A stretch of 64,000 nucleotides of DNA from JAUWKC01 sp035529895 (lineage in GTDB: Bacteria > Planctomycetota > Phycisphaerae > Sedimentisphaerales > Anaerobacaceae): NCBI GenBank assembly GCA_035529895.1, contig DATKVV010000096.1, forward strand, positions 1 through 64,000, in the 5' to 3' direction. The position numbers and the translations under genes are program-made. Within the stretch, counting starts at the first letter, position 1, and each line of letters starts with the position of its first letter. This document shows positions 62,601 through 64,000 of the stretch, one piece after another. Below the pieces are notes generated by a model, which saw nothing but the letters and a program-made list of their open reading frames with translations, was not told the DNA's origin and searched no databases.

Positions 62601-63370
62601 TCGATAAAAGTCTGCTCACATTCCGCGGCCCAGCCGCCATCGGCCTTTTGGCTTTCGTACAGCCGCCTGGCGTGTTGAAGCTGAGCGAGAATGTGCTGCA
62701 ATTTGCCCCTGATAATCTGTCTCTGTCTCTCACCCAGTGTCCCGGCCACCGGATTAACGGCTTCTGCGAGCACAGTCGCCCGCTCGTACCAGTTTTCACG
62801 TGAAACAACGCCGTCCAGAAAATCGCTCAGCGCTATTATCTTCGCCAGGAAACCATCTGCGGTGCGAAGGTCGCGCCGATAAAAAAGCTGCCGCAGGCCC
62901 TGCGTAAGATTGCTCTGCCGCCAGGCCCAGTCGATGGTCTTTTCGAGGGCCTCGGCCTTGAGCAGGCCCGCCTCGTCGGCATCCACAACCCGGAAAGTCG
63001 GGTCCAGACCAATCCTGTAAAAGTACTCGGTTATCAGCCGCTTGCAAAAAGAATGTATCGTACTGATATCGGCGCCTTGCAGCAGCAGGAGCTGCCGGCG
63101 AAGGTGCGGGTCCTTCTTTTCGAGAAACGCATCCTCTAATTGCTCGGCGATTCGCGAGCGCATCTGCTCGGCGGCAGCGTCGGTAAAGGTCAGCACGAGG
63201 ATGCTGCAGACATCGGGGCACAGCCTTCTGTCACAGACTATATCCGCACATCGACCCGAAAGAAGGGCGGTCTTTCCCGTCCCCGCCGAAGCCGTGACAA
63301 GAACATCACTGCCACGCGCCGCAATCGCACGTATCTGCTGCTGTGTCCACTTTGTTCTTCTCTGAGCCAT
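59612..63370 (-). CDS. addA: Helicase-nuclease AddA (UvrD/RecB family)
   Basis: A 1252-residue helicase-nuclease processing double-strand breaks with AddB. Walker A ASAGTGKTALLS (near residue 30), motif II VDEYQDINGVQQ, motif III GDIKQSIYAWRGAEPDIF, motif V LSVHKSKGLEFPVVFIAEL and motif VI YVATTRARDRLIL are all present. The C-terminal nuclease has GIIDMLVKTTAGLLVIDFKT with catalytic Asp/Lys, then QLEHYSRA. ATG 63370 is used because it overlaps the AddB stop as TAATG; a TTG two codons earlier is possible. Length is typical for AddA (1200-1250). Confidence 0.93.
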   Translation of the reverse strand: MAQRRTKWTQQQIRAIAARGSDVLVTASAGTGKTALLSGRCADIVCDRRLCPDVCSILVLTFTDAAAEQMRSRIAEQLEDAFLEKKDPHLRRQLLLLQGADISTIHSFCKRLITEYFYRIGLDPTFRVVDADEAGLLKAEALEKTIDWAWRQSNLTQGLRQLFYRRDLRTADGFLAKIIALSDFLDGVVSRENWYERATVLAEAVNPVAGTLGERQRQIIRGKLQHILAQLQHARRLYESQKADGGWAAECEQTFIEPVCRCLQLLKDGDWNGFSNEILNFEKPTVRKPKGVSAPVDELIRSVAKKAMAEFENLSELAVLNPEYLDRVSGAAGLQTKVLIELVKRFDRLYSQAKRVLNCLDFADLEHYALRLLSDESPAQDKPQPSETALALRKRYKYIFVDEYQDINGVQQAILDLLSEGGNVFVVGDIKQSIYAWRGAEPDIFIEHLKQASPESAGATGGLRVDLNVNFRSSKGILDFVNKVFGRIMTASFTKLDYDESARLRPAPAGELKTPPAGETEPIVELHILDELEKDAGAEDDQTGGAIVQEDASVISSRQRQAALIARRIRQIVGADTGKAEFQIYDKRQDKLRDVEYRDIVVLMRSLAKKASDYVEVFRLAGVPVSCDAVAGYFEATEISDLLCLMKVLDNPQRDIELAAVLRSPLFGVSDAELAKIKIRGKNHKEPGNFYDCLRAYCVSGPDEELAGKLKSALARIERWRTAARRGSLADLIWQIYRETGFLSFVCALPNGQARRANLLKLHDRAIQFEGFASSGGIASLTRFVEFIEKLQELGQDWAPAEPDSSAQNAVRILSVHKSKGLEFPVVFIAELNTKFNKRDIYDDCLADSNNALGLQIIDRQSNSKLRSLAHQVIAEEKLATALAEEMRILYVATTRARDRLILTASQKGSHCRDIVCNGLFFGEGPVADWQLRRCQSPLAWVLCGLSDQKNLHEVLETGLADEARDDGLFSVKLYDQAELQQLSDYILRLKAGASGKTRAAERRPRQRKTEGKLLSRVKESLAWRYKFGDAPVLPAKLSVTQLTHRSDEYVRFDYSRALERRPAVLSAGLGDIVGPVEGRLVGAATHLVIAQLDLTRPINKKVIEQTKGKLLAAGAMTETVAESIKTEGIIKFFESDLGRRIREAENAVWREWPFTFAIPACELSDALEQSRVTDDELIIVQGIIDMLVKTTAGLLVIDFKTDRVTEAEVPQRAELYRGQLEHYSRAAGIILNTQILGKWLYFLTPGSPTEI

Positions 63371-64000
63371 TAACAACTCATCTTTACCAGCGCCGCGGGT
63401 TTCGTCAGCGACTCAAGAAAATGGTAGTCATTTATCTGCCAGTCGAATCGGCAGACGGGCTTATACTCGCAGTAGCTGCACGGTGACTTGCCGCCAAGCC
63501 TGTACGGATTGACGTCGATTCTGCCTGAGATAATTTCTTCCGCCAGCTCGACCGCCTTTTTCTCAGTGAATCTGAGAACCTCATCGAAGTCACTTGGCTT
63601 TAACGCGGAGCTTGTCCCGTAATTGCCGTATTGTCCCTCCTTGGCGGCGATACGGAAACTGTAGAACTTGCTCCAGCCCGAATCAGTCACCTTGTCAAGC
63701 TGCCGGAAGAACTCGCCGTTGAATATTCCTTTCGCCTTATAGCCAAAAGCCTCTGTCGCCGAAGACAATTCTTCGAGCGTGCTTGTGCCGGGGTTTACTT
63801 CAACGGGCATATAAAACGCGCCAACCACATCCTGCCGGCCGCCGAATGCGTTGCGAACGGCCAGCATATAAAGCGGAAGCTGCATATCAAGCCCATAGTA
63901 GAACTCCGACCAGCTAAAGGACTTCGCGCGGCGCTTATAGTCGAAGATAATCACAGCTTGTCTTCCATTAACGTCCGCGACATCAAGCCGGTCGATTTTG
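63370..64000 (-). CDS. addB: AddB C-terminal nuclease domain (cut by window end)
   Basis: The 3' part of addB, 209 codons, entering from the right edge. The start of the visible part has DRLDVADVNGRQ, then IIFDYKRRAKSF, the PD-(D/E)XK site. A helix QLPLYMLAVRNAFGG follows, and CSYCEYKPVCRFD near the C-terminus supplies three of the four cluster cysteines of the AddB iron-sulfur staple. It precedes addA with a one-base TAATG overlap, so AddAB are translated together. The 5' part lies outside the window. Confidence 0.88.
   Translation of the reverse strand, partial: KIDRLDVADVNGRQAVIIFDYKRRAKSFSWSEFYYGLDMQLPLYMLAVRNAFGGRQDVVGAFYMPVEVNPGTSTLEELSSATEAFGYKAKGIFNGEFFRQLDKVTDSGWSKFYSFRIAAKEGQYGNYGTSSALKPSDFDEVLRFTEKKAVELAEEIISGRIDVNPYRLGGKSPCSYCEYKPVCRFDWQINDYHFLESLTKPAALVKMSC

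Overview
The window looks like a chromosomal segment of a mesophilic planctomycete, most probably of the Phycisphaerae/Sedimentisphaerales group. I infer this from the gene content: repeated PEP-CTERM secreted proteins, single prepilin-type (type II secretion) proteins, LamG and dockerin-like modules, membrane spermidine-synthase-like/TPR fusions, a sigma factor with a long C-terminal extension, a histone H1-like mini-protein and a Q/N/K/P-coding intergenic repeat. Base composition is moderately GC-rich except in one AT-rich island. No rRNA, CRISPR array or complete insertion sequence was seen; a possible transposase start lies at the left edge.

Layout. 0.3-4 kb holds a three-gene + strand glycan operon (nucleotide-sugar dehydrogenase, GT4 glycosyltransferase, GH130 enzyme) facing an RNase Z-like hydrolase. 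5-18.4 kb holds two paralogous membrane 'spermidine synthase'/TPR genes with matching promoters; between them are a DUF434 protein, three prepilin-like proteins, a sigma factor with a membrane and C-terminal domain, and a large LamG/beta-helix/dockerin secreted protein. 18.4-21.3 kb is a minus-strand set of exported proteins (lipoprotein, two PEP-CTERM, one cohesin/dockerin-like). 21.8-27.6 kb carries rodA, murJ and a TPR/HEAT exported protein, consistent with cell-wall synthesis.

27.6-33.1 kb is an accessory region: a non-coding repeat, two small genes, then a minus-strand defence locus with an m5C methyltransferase, a HaeII-family endonuclease, a Vsr-type mismatch endonuclease, and two AT-rich genes of unknown role. 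Next to it a ferredoxin and tRNA-Glu are followed by a compact 361-bp unit: a GIY-YIG nuclease gene and three triloop hairpins, bounded by a 22-bp copy of the tRNA 3' end. I consider this unit the best candidate for an under-described mobile system.

34.4-42 kb is mostly housekeeping (FabZ-like, Hc1-like histone, flavodoxin, membrane protein, LolA-like protein, HAD phosphatase, LysR regulator divergent from glutamate dehydrogenase, family 4 uracil-DNA glycosylase). 42-48.2 kb is a row of independent + strand cassettes for secreted proteins (four PEP-CTERM, one without), mostly with a recognisable promoter, long leader or strong terminator. 48.4-64 kb carries dnaA, ftsY, a PepSY protein with a two-component system, a beta-propeller-like secreted protein, a transglutaminase, PPi-dependent phosphofructokinase, a small-protein/nucleotidyltransferase pair and AddAB (AddB cut by the window end).
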